Assembly: GCA_034679905.1 (NCBI GenBank)
Contig: JAXDAH010000216.1
Coordinates: 1 to 8,002, forward strand
Source: JASEFH01 sp034679905
Lineage (GTDB): Archaea; Halobacteriota; Methanomicrobia; Methanomicrobiales; JACTUA01
Direction: 5' to 3'
DNA length: 8,002 bases
A model generated the notes under the pieces. That model did no database searches, was not told the DNA's origin, and was given only the letters and a program-made list of their open reading frames with translations. Below, one piece after another: positions 7,175 to 8,002 of the stretch; the first letter of the stretch is position 1; every line of letters starts with the position of its first letter. Made by a program: the position numbers and the translations under genes.

Positions 7175-7200
7175 CCGTGCGCATTTCGGATGCGCAGCGG
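7175..7200. repeat. Compact inverted repeat (hairpin)
   Basis: TGCGCAT (7178-7184) and ATGCGCA (7190-7196) form a perfect 7-bp stem around the loop TTCGG. Three further pairs (CCG 7175-7177 with CGG 7198-7200) extend it across a single bulged G at 7197. It stands alone in non-coding DNA, with no T-run after it, so it is not a classical terminator. It could be a structured RNA element, a protein-binding palindrome or a solitary repeat copy; nothing in view decides which. Confidence 0.5.
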
Positions 7201-7330
7201 ACCACAAACCTCCTATCCGCCAATAACACCGGATGGATGGTTAATCTTCAAGAGAAGTATCTGTGAGGTCCCCAGCCTCCCATTCTCCCCCAGAAGGCAC
7301 TACGAGGATGGGGCTCCTCACATGTCCGAT

Positions 7331-7490
7331 TTTTGGAAATGCCAATATTTATACCTATCTTATATCCAAAAAAATTTTATAGATTATTAATGCCCATGAA
7401 TTGGTTTTTAAATCATTATTATACGATATAGATTGAAAATTTTATTTTGATATAAAAAGAAATGCTTTAATATTATATTTCTTTATTGAC
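7331..7490. promoter_or_regulatory. AT-rich island with TATA-like elements upstream of the LOG-family gene
   Basis: By hand count about 30 of 160 bases are G or C (about 19%), against clearly GC-rich flanks. It contains several TATA-like strings, the best for rightward transcription being AATATTTATACC (about 7344-7355) and GATATAAAAAG (7449-7459). The latter would start transcription near 7480 and leave about 115 nt before the ATG at 7595. AAAGAAAT (7456-7463) and ATTTCTTT (7477-7484) form an inverted repeat with a 13-nt loop. The long T and A runs could also serve as archaeal termination sites. All functional readings are inference from base composition and motif spacing. Confidence 0.4.
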
Positions 7491-7594
7491 TCCCAACTCC
7501 AGACATTCGCCTCCCTCTCCTGCGAAAGCGGATGCCCGCTGCCGCCGCGGGAACCGACCATCACCTCTATCTGGCCTGCCATCCACCCTGGCGT

Positions 7595-8002
7595 ATGCAG
7601 ATCGCTGTGATTGGTCCGGAGCCCTGCTCGGAGGAGGAGTATGCGGCTGCACGGACCGTCGGGGCCCTCGTCGCCGGCCACTGCGGAACGCTCTGCTGCG
7701 GGGGGCTCGGCGGGGTGATGGAGGCCGCATGCCGGGGGGCAAAGGAGCGGGACGGCACTACCGTGGGGATCCTGCCGCACACCGGCGTGGGGAACCCCTA
7801 CCTGGACATCGCCATCCGCACGGGCCTCGGGCACGCCCGCAACGTCGTGCTCGTCCAGTCCGCCGACGCGGTGGTCGCCATCGGCGGAGGCTACGGAACC
7901 CTGAGCGAGATCGCGATCGCCCTGAAGTGCGGGCGGCCGCTGTTCGGGTACCGCACCAGGGCGATCGACGGCGGCGTCCCCGGCAGCACACCCCCGGAGG
8001 GA
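7595..8002 (+). CDS. TIGR00725/LOG family Rossmann-fold protein (3' truncated)
   Basis: The frame is open from ATG 7595 to the right edge (136 residues visible), so the C-terminus is missing; family members usually have about 150-180 residues. It begins MQIAVIGPEPCSEEEYAAA, a beta-strand and turn typical of the family. GTLCCGGLGGVMEAACRGA lies at 31-49 and the signature GGGYGTLSEIAIAL at 97-110, close to the PGGYGTxxE motif of LOG / lysine-decarboxylase-like nucleotide phosphoribohydrolases. LOG enzymes release bases from nucleoside 5'-monophosphates; the archaeal TIGR00725 branch has no firm function, so the reaction here is unproven. An in-frame ATG at 7532 would add 21 residues of low-similarity sequence; I prefer 7595 because MQIAVIG matches the usual N-terminus. 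Neither start has a visible Shine-Dalgarno sequence. It looks intact, unlike the region to its left. Confidence 0.88.
   Translation, partial: MQIAVIGPEPCSEEEYAAARTVGALVAGHCGTLCCGGLGGVMEAACRGAKERDGTTVGILPHTGVGNPYLDIAIRTGLGHARNVVLVQSADAVVAIGGGYGTLSEIAIALKCGRPLFGYRTRAIDGGVPGSTPPEG

Larger units (their letters stand above)
6623..7594. other. Gene-poor stretch with degraded sequence
   Basis: About 970 bp without a convincing intact gene on either strand. Open frames exist but their translations are rich in Ser, Pro, Arg and Cys and show no recognisable domain, apart from the short PIN-like start at 6876. The left two thirds (to about 7320) is GC-rich and reads like eroded coding DNA. The right part is a sharply AT-rich island. 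No tRNA-like cloverleaf, direct repeat array, transposase fragment or terminal inverted repeat pair was found by eye. The stretch continues the decay seen in the methyltransferase pseudogene, so a former accessory locus is the likeliest reading. Confidence 0.55.

Noticed and set aside
5781..7229. A 482-codon open frame on the - strand across the gene-poor region
   Set aside because: Its translation is dominated by Arg, Ser, Pro and Cys with no motif, and it is antisense to the clear methyltransferase pseudogene. Absence of stops is likely a composition effect.
7036..7390. Small + strand frames of 76 and 82 codons in the gene-poor stretch
   Set aside because: Ser/Pro-rich translations, no Shine-Dalgarno sequence, no domain, and they run across the hairpin or into the AT-rich island.

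Overview
The window looks like chromosomal DNA of a GC-rich euryarchaeal methanogen, most likely of the Methanomicrobiales (Methanoculleus-like). The reasons are an archaeal-type isoleucyl-tRNA synthetase (HLGT in place of HIGH, GTG start behind GAGGG), an archaeal Thg1-type 3'-5' nucleotidyltransferase, a small PRC-barrel protein, a site-2 protease carrying two CBS domains, and AT-rich TATA-like gaps between GC-rich genes. The genus is inferred from overall character, not from a search.

Layout. 1-347 (+) is the C-terminal end of a probable radical SAM protein with a helix-hairpin-helix tail. It meets, tail to tail with overlapping stop codons, an M50 site-2 protease (344-1480, -). A 57-bp AT-rich divergent promoter separates the protease from a PRC-barrel protein (1538-1792, +), followed 53 bp later by a Thg1-like tRNA nucleotidyltransferase (1846-2577, +). 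The Thg1 gene overlaps tail to tail by 21 bp with ileS (2557-5748, -), which fills the middle of the window. Two of the five genes in this compact left part act on tRNA (Thg1 and IleRS); the protease and the PRC-barrel protein share a promoter gap but not an obvious function.

Right of ileS the style changes. After an AT-rich divergent promoter gap (5749-5883) lies a decayed FkbM-family methyltransferase (about 6010-6622, +). It has two single-base frameshifts and a damaged SAM-binding glycine motif. About 970 bp follow with no convincing intact gene. That stretch holds a possible remnant of a PIN-toxin start (6876), a compact hairpin (7175-7200) and a 160-bp island of about 19% GC (7331-7490). 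The window ends inside an intact-looking LOG/TIGR00725-family gene (7595 onward, +).

I found no tRNA, rRNA, CRISPR array, insertion sequence or clearly new multi-gene system. The most interesting part is the decaying accessory segment 5884-7590. Two very long open frames (+ strand antisense to ileS, and - strand across 5781-7229) look like shadows of GC-rich DNA and were rejected.
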